A DNA stretch of 64,000 nucleotides from the NCBI GenBank assembly GCA_947253655.1, contig CAMYAE010000008.1, positions 16,390 to 80,389 on the forward strand, in the 5' to 3' direction. A program made the translations under genes and the position numbers. The stretch comes from an uncultured Bacteroidales bacterium (GTDB taxonomy: Bacteria > Bacteroidota > Bacteroidia > Bacteroidales > UBA932). Under the pieces are notes generated by a model. It did no database searches, was not told the DNA's origin, and saw only the letters and a program-made list of their open reading frames with translations. Numbering within the stretch: the first letter of the stretch is position 1; every line of letters begins with the position of its first letter. Below, in pieces: positions 1 to 8,275 of the stretch.

Positions 1-118
1 TTCTGAGATCCAAAACGCCCATATCCACAAATTCCGGTTTTCTGCCGAAGACATCAATGACCCCGAAACCAAGCAAATTGGTTCCGGGGTCAATGCCTAT
101 GATTGTATTTTTGTCCAT
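1..118 (-). CDS. ruvC: RuvC Holliday junction endonuclease, N-terminal fragment (partial at window edge)
   Basis: Only the first 39 codons are in the window; the gene continues beyond position 1. The translation begins MDKNTIIGIDPGTNLLGFGV, the first beta strand of RuvC, with Asp10 in the IGIDPGT motif matching the first catalytic metal-binding Asp of the family. RuvC resolves Holliday junctions with RuvAB. It lies 23 bp downstream of serS on the same strand and may be the distal gene of the rplU-rpmA-serS run. The start is the ATG at 116-118. The assignment rests on the N-terminus alone but the motif is very characteristic. Confidence 0.88.
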   Translation of the reverse strand, partial: MDKNTIIGIDPGTNLLGFGVIDVFGRKPEFVDMGVLDLR

Positions 119-141
119 CGCGTTTCTCTCAACGGACAAAG

Positions 142-1413
142 TTAATCAATATAATCGAATCCCGTATAAGGTCTGAGAACTTCCGGTATCTCTATGCGAT
201 CCTCTTTCTGATTGTCTTCAAGCAAGGCGGCTACAACTCGCGGCAGAGCCAATGAACTGCCGTTCAGGGTGTGGCACAATTGAGTCTTACCGTTCTCATC
301 TTTATACCTTAGGTGAAGACGATTGGCCTGGTATGACTCGAAATTGGAAACAGAAGAGATTTCAAGCCAACGCTCTTGGGCTGCTGACCACAACTCAAAA
401 TCGTAGGTGATTGCGGAGGTGAAACTCAAGTCTCCGCCGCAAAGGCGTAAAATCCTGTATTTCAAGCCTAAGGCATTGACAAGTCCCTCCACATGGGCAA
501 CCATATCGTCGAGAGCGGCGTAAGAGTTCTCCGGCTTTTCAACCCTAACAATCTCCACCTTGTCAAACTGGTGAAGCCTGTTCAACCCCCTGACATCCTT
601 GCCGTATGAGCCGGCCTCGCGGCGGAAGCAAGGAGTATATGCCGTCATTTTACGAGGGAAGTCATCATTTGCAAGAATTACGTCCCTGAATATGTTTGTC
701 ACCGGCACTTCGGCAGTCGGCACAAGATAGAAGTCGTCCAGACCCACATAATACATCTGCCCCTCTTTGTCAGGGAGCTGGCCTGTGCCGAAACCGGAGG
801 CGGAATTGACCAGCACCGGAGGCTCCACTTCCATATAGCCGGCTGCGGTGTTACGGTCTAAGAAAAAGTTGATCAGAGCTCTTTGCAGCCTTGCTCCCTT
901 GCCCTTATACACAGGAAATCCTGCTCCGGTGATCTTGACACCGAGATCAAAATCTATGATATCATATTTTTTTGCAAGCTCCCAATGCGGCATGGCTCCC
1001 TTGGGCAGATTTACGTCAGGACCTCCTGTCTTTACAATCTCATTGTCCTCCGCCCCTTTGCCGGGAGCTACAAGGTCACAAGGGATATTAGGAAGCAGAA
1101 CTAATTGAGCCTCAAGCTCCTTATTGTTTTCTTCCGCCGTAGCGAGAAGTTCCGTGGACTTTGCCTTTAATTCAGCCACCTCTTTCTTTGCCTCCTCGGC
1201 CTCATCCCGTCTGCCTTCTTTCATAAGGCCTCCGATTACTGCTGCCTTCTGACGTTGCTGTGCCAGCAAGGCGTCACTTTCCGTCTGGAGATTTCTCCTG
1301 TTCGTATCCAATTCAAGGACTTTCTCAACAATAGACCTTGCGTCAAAATTCTTAACCGCCAGCTTCCTGATCACCAATTCCGGATCTTCGCGAAGCATTT
1401 TCAATGTCAGCAT
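142..1413 (-). CDS. serS: Seryl-tRNA synthetase
   Basis: A class II aminoacyl-tRNA synthetase that charges tRNA-Ser (and tRNA-Sec where present). The N-terminal long coiled-coil arm spans about residues 25-110 (rich in Glu/Lys/Ala heptads, tRNA binding), followed by the catalytic domain. Class II motif 2 is seen in FRREAGSYGKDVRGLNRLHQF, and motif 3 near the C-terminus in GSSLALPRVVAALLEDNQ. I chose the ATG at 1411-1413 (MLTLKMLREDPEL...), which fits the usual MLDLK..REN start of the family, over an in-frame ATG 12 codons upstream. The resulting 423 residues are normal for SerRS. It follows rpmA by 83 bp on the same strand and is probably co-transcribed from the rplU promoter. Confidence 0.96.
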   Translation of the reverse strand: MLTLKMLREDPELVIRKLAVKNFDARSIVEKVLELDTNRRNLQTESDALLAQQRQKAAVIGGLMKEGRRDEAEEAKKEVAELKAKSTELLATAEENNKELEAQLVLLPNIPCDLVAPGKGAEDNEIVKTGGPDVNLPKGAMPHWELAKKYDIIDFDLGVKITGAGFPVYKGKGARLQRALINFFLDRNTAAGYMEVEPPVLVNSASGFGTGQLPDKEGQMYYVGLDDFYLVPTAEVPVTNIFRDVILANDDFPRKMTAYTPCFRREAGSYGKDVRGLNRLHQFDKVEIVRVEKPENSYAALDDMVAHVEGLVNALGLKYRILRLCGGDLSFTSAITYDFELWSAAQERWLEISSVSNFESYQANRLHLRYKDENGKTQLCHTLNGSSLALPRVVAALLEDNQKEDRIEIPEVLRPYTGFDYID

Positions 1414-1496
1414 CCTTTTGTCTTTTATATAATGAGAAGAGGACCGCACCGCTACTCGAAGTGCAATCCTCTTGTTTCTTTCTGTTCTTCGAGATG

Positions 1497-1757
1497 TTAG
1501 TTCTCAAATGGAATCACCGAAACGAAAGACTTGTCCTCCTTCTTCTTGGTGAACTTAACCGTACCGTCTATCAATGCGTAAAGAGTGTGATCCTTACCCA
1601 TTCCTACATTCTCCGAAGGATTGTGGACTGTACCTCTCTGACGGACGAGAATATTTCCGGCCTTAACGGCCTCGCCGCCGAATTTTTTCACTCCAAGTCG
1701 TTTGCTATGCGATTCACGACCGTTCTTTGAACTTGATTGTCCTTTCTTATGTGCCAT
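1497..1757 (-). CDS. rpmA: 50S ribosomal protein L27 (bL27)
   Basis: An 86-residue protein starting MAHKKGQSSSKNGRESHSKR, the classic L27 N-terminus, whose flexible tail reaches towards the peptidyl transferase centre. It has the full family length with the conserved GNILVRQRGT and GKDHTLYAL segments. No N-terminal cleavage extension as in Firmicutes is present. It sits 19 bp downstream of rplU on the minus strand, the usual L21-L27 pairing, and is expected to be translated from the same mRNA. Confidence 0.97.
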   Translation of the reverse strand: MAHKKGQSSSKNGRESHSKRLGVKKFGGEAVKAGNILVRQRGTVHNPSENVGMGKDHTLYALIDGTVKFTKKKEDKSFVSVIPFEN

Positions 1758-1776
1758 AATTCTTTCTCCTTTTAAT

Positions 1777-2088
1777 TTAAGCGATAGCGTCGATTCTGAT
1801 CTTTGTCAGCTTCTGACGATGACCGTTGAGCTTCTGGAATCCTTTACGCCTGATCTTCTTGAATACAAGGACTTTCTTTGCCTTGACCTCATCATCAAGC
1901 ACAGTTGCTTTTACAATAGCACCCTCAACATAAGGAGCACCGACCTTTACCGCCCCCTCGTTGTCTATGAGGAGTACTTTTTCAAATTCTACGGCCTCGT
2001 CCTTCTTTGCAGGAAGACGATTGACGAAGATTTCCGAGCCTGCTTCAACTTTAAACTGCTGGCCTGCAATATCTACAATTGCGTACAT
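1777..2088 (-). CDS. rplU: 50S ribosomal protein L21 (bL21)
   Basis: Large-subunit protein L21, which binds 23S rRNA. The protein starts MYAIVDIAGQQFKVEAG, with the family signature K(I)RRKGFQKLNGHRQKLTKIRI near the end. I chose the ATG at 2086-2088; an in-frame ATG eight codons upstream would add a non-conserved tail. At 103 residues it has the normal length. It is the first gene of the minus-strand run rplU-rpmA-serS(-ruvC) and has an excellent Bacteroidota promoter at 2180-2210, leaving a leader of roughly 85 nt with a hairpin (separate entries). Confidence 0.97.
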   Translation of the reverse strand: MYAIVDIAGQQFKVEAGSEIFVNRLPAKKDEAVEFEKVLLIDNEGAVKVGAPYVEGAIVKATVLDDEVKAKKVLVFKKIRRKGFQKLNGHRQKLTKIRIDAIA

Positions 2089-2111
2089 AAAATAAACTTT
2101 AATAAGTTTCA

Positions 2112-2160
2112 ACCGTAAGCGGTCTCACTAAATGCGACTCTTTATCAATGGCTTAGCGGT
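2112..2160 (-). promoter_or_regulatory. Hairpin in the rplU 5' leader, candidate autoregulatory site
   Basis: Between the promoter and the rplU start the transcript carries ACCGCTAAGC and, about 30 nt later, GCTTACGGT. These pair with a single bulged C (ACCG/CGGT plus TAAGC/GCTTA). Leader structures that bind the ribosomal protein are known for L21 operons in other phyla (for example the Rfam L21 leader of Firmicutes), so a similar role is possible here. That role is inference; only the pairing is seen. Confidence 0.4.
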
Positions 2161-2179
2161 TATCTGATAAAATGGACTG

Positions 2180-2210
2180 CAAAATTAGCATTTTTTATCC
2201 AATAGGCAAA
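2180..2210 (-). promoter_or_regulatory. Bacteroidota-type promoter of the rplU operon
   Basis: Read on the minus strand: TTTG (2210-2207), a 19-nt spacer, then TAATTTTG (2187-2180). This is an exact match to the -33 TTTG / -7 TAnnTTTG consensus of the primary sigma factor in Bacteroidota. The expected transcription start is near 2174. Confidence 0.8.
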
Positions 2211-2258
2211 ATTATTTGAAAATATTTGATTAAGTTTGCATAACAATAATGTTCGATT

Positions 2259-3410
2259 ATGGATACTCCTTTCGTTTATGACAAGTATGTAACCGGGAAG
2301 AACTTTATCGGCCGCAGGGGAGACTGCAACATCCTGAACAATCTACTGAGCCAGGGAGAACATGTGGCAGTCTACGAGCCGCCGAAGAGCGGCAAGATGT
2401 CCGTCATCCAGCAGACCCTTTTCAATATGAGGATACAGGGCAAACCGTTTTTCGTCGGGAAGTTTTCACTGCTGAACGTCCGTTCGATTTCGGCATTCCT
2501 TACCAAAATGGGGACAGCGGTCATAAGGACAGTAGCTTCCACGCCGGATGAATTTGAAGAAATCATCGAGACCCACCTCAACGGGACCCACTTCGTGTTC
2601 GACAGTAAAAATTATTCGGACAATGATGAGATTGTTTCGCTGAATTGGGAAATTGATGACAACGACATCGCCTCCATGCTGGAACTGCCGGGGAAAATAG
2701 CAATGCAGAACGGACAGGTAATGTATCTGATTATCGATGAGTTCCAGAACCTCAGCCTTACTGAAGACGGAGAGAAGATATTCAAGGCCTTGGAAAAGGT
2801 CATAAAGGAAGCTGCCGAACATCGGGGACAGGGCTGCGTCTTCATATTCTGCGGCTCCATGGTCAATGCGATGAAAGAGATTTTCGAGGTCAAGAGATAT
2901 TTCTACCGTATTGTAAATCATGTCCCTATAAGCGAAGCCAATGAAAAGGAGATTATAGACCATGTCATAAAGGGCTTTCTGTCAGGCGGAAAAGTAATAG
3001 AGAGGGAATTGCTGCTCGGCATGTGCAGGCTTTTCAGGAACAATCTGTGGTACATCAACCACTTCATCGCTATATGCGATTCTATGTCAAAGGGTTATAT
3101 AGTGGAAGCCACCCTTCTCGATGCATTGGACAGCCTAATTTCCATACATGAGCCTAAATTCACCGCAACAGTCAATAACCTTACGACCTTCCAGCTCAGT
3201 CTTTTGAGGGCAATACTTGACGGAAACACCAAATTCAGTTCCAGCGATATAATCAAAAAATATTCGCTGAATTCCTCGGCGAATGTAAAAAGGCTAAAAG
3301 ACGCCTTGTGTAAAAAGGAAATAGTCACGTTCGGGGAGAATGACGAACCGATAATCCTGGATCCTCTGTTCGAATATTGGGTTAGAAAATATTTCTTTGA
3401 AATAGGATAA
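2259..3410 (+). CDS. Archaeal-type (ATPase_2-like) AAA/STAND ATPase
   Basis: A 383-residue protein with an N-terminal P-loop that is slightly divergent (EPPKSGKMS, residues about 40-48), a Walker B segment MYLIIDEFQNL (about 154-164) and a sensor-like strand FIFCGSMVNAM (about 197-207). The C-terminus has a winged-helix-like region and ends near DPLFEYWVRKYF, as in archaeal ATPase/DUF234-like proteins common in Bacteroidales. These proteins have no well-defined role. A -7 box TAAGTTTG lies at 2231-2238, 21 bp upstream of the ATG, without a good -33 element. The sirtuin gene starts 6 bp after the stop, so the two form an operon. It could be a regulatory NTPase acting with the sirtuin, or part of a stress or defence module; neither is shown by the sequence. 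Confidence 0.8.
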   Translation: MDTPFVYDKYVTGKNFIGRRGDCNILNNLLSQGEHVAVYEPPKSGKMSVIQQTLFNMRIQGKPFFVGKFSLLNVRSISAFLTKMGTAVIRTVASTPDEFEEIIETHLNGTHFVFDSKNYSDNDEIVSLNWEIDDNDIASMLELPGKIAMQNGQVMYLIIDEFQNLSLTEDGEKIFKALEKVIKEAAEHRGQGCVFIFCGSMVNAMKEIFEVKRYFYRIVNHVPISEANEKEIIDHVIKGFLSGGKVIERELLLGMCRLFRNNLWYINHFIAICDSMSKGYIVEATLLDALDSLISIHEPKFTATVNNLTTFQLSLLRAILDGNTKFSSSDIIKKYSLNSSANVKRLKDALCKKEIVTFGENDEPIILDPLFEYWVRKYFFEIG

Positions 3411-3416
3411 AATTAT

Positions 3417-4133
3417 ATGATTATGGGCAAAAAGAATATAGTGGTACTGACCGGGGCAGGCGTTAGCGCCGAAAGCGGCATAAGCACATTCAGAGACAAC
3501 GGAGGATTGTGGGACAAATACGACCCGCAGGAGGTTGCATCCATAGATGGCTGGTATAAGGACAGGAAACTGCTGCTGGATTTCTACAATTTCCGGAGGA
3601 AAAGCCTGAAGGATGCAAAGCCGAATGCCGCCCATATATCCATCGCCAACCTGGAAAAAGACAATGGCGTAACGGTAATCACACAGAACGTAGACAATCT
3701 GCACGAGAGGGCCGGAAGCACGAAAATCATACATCTTCACGGAGAATTGACAAAAGTCAGACCCGAAAACGGGATATATGACATAAATTATTCCGAAGAA
3801 GAGGTTTTCGATATAGGATATGATGAGATCCATTTAGGGGACAAGGCACCGAACGGCAGCCAATTAAGGCCACATATCGTATTCTTCGGTGAGGCTGTGC
3901 CGATGATCAGCGATGCCATAGAATATGTGCAGAAAGCCGACATCCTCCTGATAGTGGGCACTTCCCTATCGGTTTATCCCGCAGCCGGACTGTACAGATA
4001 TGCCGGGAACGACACTCCAATCTACATTATTGACCCTAAAGACGTGCCCGTAAGCGACCCGAGAATCACCCATATCAGCGAAGTAGCGACAAAAGGCATG
4101 GAGATTTTCACAAAAATTTTGGAAAATAAATGA
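3417..4133 (+). CDS. cobB: SIR2-family NAD-dependent protein deacylase (CobB/SIRT5-like)
   Basis: A single-domain sirtuin of 238 residues. NAD-binding motifs are GAGVSAESGIS (13-23), TQNVDN (89-94) and GTSLSVYPA, and the catalytic His is H108 in HLHGEL. Y57 and R60 in FYNFRR form the Y-x-x-R pair that in SIRT5 and E. coli CobB binds acidic acyl groups, suggesting desuccinylase/demalonylase activity. The protein contains no cysteine at all, so the structural zinc site present in most sirtuins is missing. The start could also be the ATG two codons later (3423). It lies 6 bp after the ATPase gene; its 3' end overlaps the rpsU promoter. Confidence 0.9.
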   Translation: MIMGKKNIVVLTGAGVSAESGISTFRDNGGLWDKYDPQEVASIDGWYKDRKLLLDFYNFRRKSLKDAKPNAAHISIANLEKDNGVTVITQNVDNLHERAGSTKIIHLHGELTKVRPENGIYDINYSEEEVFDIGYDEIHLGDKAPNGSQLRPHIVFFGEAVPMISDAIEYVQKADILLIVGTSLSVYPAAGLYRYAGNDTPIYIIDPKDVPVSDPRITHISEVATKGMEIFTKILENK

Positions 4134-4148
4134 TTTGGACTAACTTTG
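4118..4148 (+). promoter_or_regulatory. Bacteroidota-type promoter of rpsU
   Basis: TTTG at 4118-4121, a 19-nt spacer and TAACTTTG at 4141-4148 match the -33/-7 consensus exactly. The -33 box lies inside the last codons of the sirtuin gene. The predicted start near 4155 would give a leader of only about 20 nt, made up almost entirely of the SD sequence. Confidence 0.78.
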
Positions 4149-4160
4149 CACACTCAAATA

Positions 4161-4173
4161 AAAGGAGGTGATT
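4161..4173 (+). promoter_or_regulatory. Full-length Shine-Dalgarno sequence of rpsU
   Basis: AAAGGAGGTGATT is complementary to the whole 3' tail of bacterial 16S rRNA and is placed a few nt before the ATG at 4178. Most genes in this window have no recognisable SD. In Bacteroidota the ribosomal anti-SD is covered by bS21, bS18 and bS6, and rpsU is one of the few genes that keeps a strong SD, as studied in Flavobacterium johnsoniae, where it supports feedback control by bS21. Confidence 0.85.
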
Positions 4174-4177
4174 GGAA

Positions 4178-4372
4178 ATGATTATAGTACCTGTAAAAGA
4201 CGGTGAAAACATAGAGAGGGCTCTCAAGAGATTCAAGAGGAAATTCGAGAAGACAGGGGCTATCCGCGAGCTTCGTGCAAGGAAGAATTTCGAAAAGCCT
4301 TCCGTAAAGAAGAGAGCACAGATGCAGAAAGCCATTTATGTACAGCGTCTGAAACTTGAAGAAGAGCAGTAA
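4178..4372 (+). CDS. rpsU: 30S ribosomal protein S21 (bS21)
   Basis: A 64-residue protein MIIVPVKDGENIERALKRFK... with the basic C-terminal tail typical of S21. It binds near the 16S rRNA 3' end on the small-subunit platform. I chose the ATG at 4178 because the SD at 4161-4173 is spaced for it; an in-frame TTG at 4172 would overlap the SD. It is transcribed alone between an exact consensus promoter (4118-4148) and a hairpin terminator (4402-4432), consistent with independent feedback control. Confidence 0.95.
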   Translation: MIIVPVKDGENIERALKRFKRKFEKTGAIRELRARKNFEKPSVKKRAQMQKAIYVQRLKLEEEQ

Positions 4373-4401
4373 GCCTAAGCTTCATAAGAAATATACCGAT
4401 A

Positions 4402-4432
4402 ATGCCAAAATCAAAAGTTTTGGCATTTTTTA
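4402..4432 (+). terminator. Rho-independent terminator after rpsU
   Basis: ATGCCAAAA (4402-4410) pairs with TTTTGGCAT (4418-4426) across a 7-nt loop and runs into a T tract. It separates rpsU from the AsmA-like gene. Confidence 0.8.
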
Positions 4433-4490
4433 TTTACGTCAAGTCGAAAGTATTATTTATATTTGTATTAATATGGAATCATTATAAGGT

Positions 4491-7400
4491 ATGAAGAGTG
4501 CCGGTAAAGTTAAAAAGAGAAGATTTAAGGGTCTGAAAATTACAGCAGCCATAATTTTGGGACTGTGGGCGATTATCACCATTGCACTTCAGATAGTATT
4601 GAGGCCGTCTTTTCTGACCAGGACAGCCAACAAATATGCATCGGAATTTGTGGACGGGGACATCAAGTTCGGACACATCGAGGCCTCGATGTTCAAGGAT
4701 TTCCCTAATGTAAATATCTCCATTCGGGATTTCAGCCTGACCTACCCCCACGACAGGTTTGCCGCCTACGATTCAATTGGTGTAATGAGCGTGCTGAGGA
4801 ATTACGGCCGTTCGGACGATGCCGACACCTTGATTTCATTTCAAAGCCTGTCATTATCGATGAACTATATCGCAGCCCTGTCAGGACGATACAATATTCA
4901 TGAAGTGGCCGTCGGCAAGATAAGGGCATTCGCCCATAAATTCGATTCCACTGCTGCAAACTGGAATATATTCAAGACGGAAGAAAACAAAGATACCTCT
5001 ACGGTCGGGCTGCCGCATATAATTATCAGGAGGATACGGATTTACGACAAGCCATTAGTGGTTTTTACATCACCGGAAGACACCGTGTTTGCAGCCGTAA
5101 ATATGAACGGGGCTGCGTACAGGGGTCAGCTTGACCTGGCGGACTTCAAATACAGAAATCTCGGCGTCAAGATAGATTCGCTGAATATCGGTGCCAGAAT
5201 GCAGTTGGACACAATAACACTGTCGCTCAACAGCTTAGGCATAAAAGAACGCGGAGCCGGACTTGGAGTAAAGGCAGATGCCATAGCCCACATTGCCGCA
5301 AAAGCCTTGGGCCGGCTTTCGATTCCAATTGACATTGAAGGAGTTGTGAACTTCCCGGAAAACACTCTGACGAATTTTTCTTTCTCGGATCTGACGGCGA
5401 ATATAGCCACTCTTAACATTACAGGAAACGGAGATTTGAAATTAGGGAGCGACAGCACCTATATAAGGACGGAATTGTCATTGAACGACTGTCCGGTAAA
5501 AGAAACGGCCGCATTCTTTCTGAAAAAAATCATGCCCGACGCACTGAAACTGAAAACAGATGCAAAAATAACGCTTACAGCCTTGTGCGACGGCTATTAC
5601 AAGCCGGCAGACCGGACGATGCCGGAGCTTATTGCAGAGCTGGTCATACCGAAGTCTTCGGTTGAATTCGACGGTTTTGACTATGCCGGTGATATAGAGA
5701 CCGATATCAATGCCCAGACAGACAAATACGGTAAGCTGAGTGTAAGCATTGACGCTCTTGACGCACACATTGCCGGTGTAAACATTTCCGGCACGGGAGG
5801 GGCCGAAGATGTACTTGGGCCGGACCCCCTTATAGACATAGACATTAAGGCGACGGCCTCATTGGATACAATCAATGATTTCCTGCCCGACGGTATGTAT
5901 ACCGAAGGTAATCTGGAAGCAGCAGTTGCAGGTATGATTTTGGTTTCTGACATGGATCCTTACAATTTCAGCAGGGCGGATCTGGAAGGCTTCATCAAGA
6001 GCAATGGAATCAAGTTCGTCGATGAACCCGATACGGTTTTCGCTTTCATGGACAAAACCAATATCAATATAGGAAAGGCAGGAGAGGACGGCAGGCTCGG
6101 AGCGGATCTCCTCGGCCTGAGCGGCACAATCGACAGCCTTAAAGTGACATTAGGAGAATCGACTTTCATAAGGGGCAGCGACATTAGTCTCACCGCACAG
6201 AATGCCGCAACCGCCGTCAGCAAGGAATATGGAAAGGAATTTCACCCTATAATCGGCTCCATAGCGGCCGCAAATATAGCAATGACAGGGGAAGACTCTC
6301 TTTTTGTCGGAATAAAGAACACACGTAACTCATTCAAGCTCTCCCACAGAAAAGAAGAAGAAAAAGAGCTTCCTATCCTGTCCCTCCACAGCAATAACGA
6401 GGGAATCTTCCTTAGAAGCGGCGTAAACAGAGCAGGCCTTAGGAACACTTCAATCAGTTGCTCTGCAATAATGCAGGGGGCGGAGAGGACTTCCAGAAGA
6501 AAGCACCGTTTAGATTCTCTGCAAAAGCTGTATCCGGAAGTTCCGAGAGATTCCCTATACCGCCATGCAAGAAAGCTCAGACAAAAAGACAGGCCGGATT
6601 ATGAAGAGGATTTCAAGAAGAGGGATATCAATCTGAATATAAGCAAATCTATTTCCAAATATATCAAGGACTGGAACCTTTCCGGCAATCTGAAAATAGA
6701 CTCTGGGCTGTTCATATCCCCGTATTTTCCTCTGAAAAATGATTTCTCGGATATTGAAGGAAGTTTCAGCAACAATGAAGTCAATATCAAGAACATGACA
6801 TTCCGCCCCGGAGCTTCGGATGTCAGTCTTTCCGGAAAGCTTACCGGACTGAGGAAAGTCCTTTTAGGATGGCGGAGCGGTATCCTTGACCTGACGTTGG
6901 ACATAAATTCCGACAGGATTGATGCCAACGAGATTCTTAAAGCCTATGATGCAGGGTCAAAATATGTACCGGTCTCTGACAAAGCCCTTCAAGAGAACAT
7001 CTCCGATGCGGAATATCTTGCCGAGGTGGAAATGAAAGAGACGGACGACACCACAGCAGCAACCTACAAAATGATTGTCCTGCCGGCCAACCTCAATGCC
7101 AAAATATCGCTGCAAGGCAATGAAATCGACTATTCCACCTTGCTTATAGACTGGTTTTCAAGCGAGCTCCGAATAAAGGAAAGGTGCCTGCAAATAACGA
7201 ATACCGTCGCCACGTCAAATATGGGAGACATCTATTTCGAGGGCTTCTACGCAGGCAAGTCGAAGAAAGACATCTCTGCGGGCTTCGACCTCAACATGGC
7301 CGAAATCACTGCGGACAAGGTGATCACATTGTTCCCGGCAGTGGATTCGATTATACCTATGTTGAAGTCTTTCAAAGGAATATTGGATTGTGAAATGGCA

Positions 7401-8273
7401 GCCACATCCAATCTCGACACAAATATGAACCTCATAACACCTTCAATCAAAGGCATTATGAAGATCAATGGAAGCAACCTGACTATCGAAGAGAACGGTG
7501 CTATCAAGAAACTGGCGAAAGTGCTGATGTTCAAGGACAAAAAAGTCGGAAGGATAGACAATATGTCCGTGCACGGGCTAATTTCAGACGATGTGCTTGA
7601 AGTCTTCCCTTTTGTGTTGAAAATAGACCGTTACACCTTGGCCATGAGCGGATTGCAGAATTTTGACCAAAGCTTCAAATACCATGTCTCCGTACTAAAA
7701 TCTCCAATTCCTTTCAGATTCGGAATAAACCTAAAGGGAAATTTCGACGACTGGAAATATGATTTGGGCAAAGCCAAATACAAGAATACGCGTGTGCCTG
7801 TATTTACGTCCCAGCTAAATTCAATGCACATGAATCTTGTCAATTCCATACATAACATATTCACGAAAGGTGTGGAGATAGCATTGCAGCAGAGCGAGGA
7901 AAGCATGCTGGCTATAAATGAGAAGAAAAAGACATTGGGCTACGATGCATCTGAGCCGACGGATGCCTTGTCCGACAAGGAGTTCCGTCTCCTGGACTCC
8001 GCCAAGAGGGTCATAGACCACCCGGCCGACTCGCTACTCCCGGCAATGATAGATTCCATTGTAAAAACGAGACCTGTCATCGAGCAGGATACGGTCGCGG
8101 TGGGCAAATTCGGGACTTTTGTCGAAAAGCAGATAGACAAGATTGACAACAGGAGGACAAGATGCAGGGAAAGGGCAGCAGCAAGGAAAGAGCGGAGGGT
8201 GCAAAAAGAAGCACGAAATAAAGAAAAGGCCGTGAAGAGAGATGAGTCCTCACCGGCCATTACCGAAGAATAG
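4491..8273 (+). CDS. AsmA-family large membrane-anchored protein
   Basis: A 1260-residue protein with a basic N-terminus, one transmembrane helix (about residues 17-38, ITAAIILGLWAIITIALQIV) and a long periplasmic region rich in short beta repeats. The early segment FPNVNISIRDFSL and the distal part (DKVITLFPAVDSIIPMLKSFKGILDCEM... ) resemble AsmA/AsmA_2 C-terminal domains. AsmA-like proteins are bridge-type beta-groove proteins linked to phospholipid or outer-membrane lipid transport. The C-terminal about 40 residues are highly charged (Arg/Lys/Glu). A -7 box TATATTTG lies at 4458-4465. prmA starts 2 bp after its stop, so the two are co-transcribed. Confidence 0.82.
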   Translation: MKSAGKVKKRRFKGLKITAAIILGLWAIITIALQIVLRPSFLTRTANKYASEFVDGDIKFGHIEASMFKDFPNVNISIRDFSLTYPHDRFAAYDSIGVMSVLRNYGRSDDADTLISFQSLSLSMNYIAALSGRYNIHEVAVGKIRAFAHKFDSTAANWNIFKTEENKDTSTVGLPHIIIRRIRIYDKPLVVFTSPEDTVFAAVNMNGAAYRGQLDLADFKYRNLGVKIDSLNIGARMQLDTITLSLNSLGIKERGAGLGVKADAIAHIAAKALGRLSIPIDIEGVVNFPENTLTNFSFSDLTANIATLNITGNGDLKLGSDSTYIRTELSLNDCPVKETAAFFLKKIMPDALKLKTDAKITLTALCDGYYKPADRTMPELIAELVIPKSSVEFDGFDYAGDIETDINAQTDKYGKLSVSIDALDAHIAGVNISGTGGAEDVLGPDPLIDIDIKATASLDTINDFLPDGMYTEGNLEAAVAGMILVSDMDPYNFSRADLEGFIKSNGIKFVDEPDTVFAFMDKTNINIGKAGEDGRLGADLLGLSGTIDSLKVTLGESTFIRGSDISLTAQNAATAVSKEYGKEFHPIIGSIAAANIAMTGEDSLFVGIKNTRNSFKLSHRKEEEKELPILSLHSNNEGIFLRSGVNRAGLRNTSISCSAIMQGAERTSRRKHRLDSLQKLYPEVPRDSLYRHARKLRQKDRPDYEEDFKKRDINLNISKSISKYIKDWNLSGNLKIDSGLFISPYFPLKNDFSDIEGSFSNNEVNIKNMTFRPGASDVSLSGKLTGLRKVLLGWRSGILDLTLDINSDRIDANEILKAYDAGSKYVPVSDKALQENISDAEYLAEVEMKETDDTTAATYKMIVLPANLNAKISLQGNEIDYSTLLIDWFSSELRIKERCLQITNTVATSNMGDIYFEGFYAGKSKKDISAGFDLNMAEITADKVITLFPAVDSIIPMLKSFKGILDCEMAATSNLDTNMNLITPSIKGIMKINGSNLTIEENGAIKKLAKVLMFKDKKVGRIDNMSVHGLISDDVLEVFPFVLKIDRYTLAMSGLQNFDQSFKYHVSVLKSPIPFRFGINLKGNFDDWKYDLGKAKYKNTRVPVFTSQLNSMHMNLVNSIHNIFTKGVEIALQQSEESMLAINEKKKTLGYDASEPTDALSDKEFRLLDSAKRVIDHPADSLLPAMIDSIVKTRPVIEQDTVAVGKFGTFVEKQIDKIDNRRTRCRERAAARKERRVQKEARNKEKAVKRDESSPAITEE

Positions 8274-8275
8274 TC

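Noticed and set aside
2466..2963. Minus-strand ORF inside the ATPase gene
   Set aside because: The plus-strand frame carries P-loop and Walker B motifs; the antisense frame has none.
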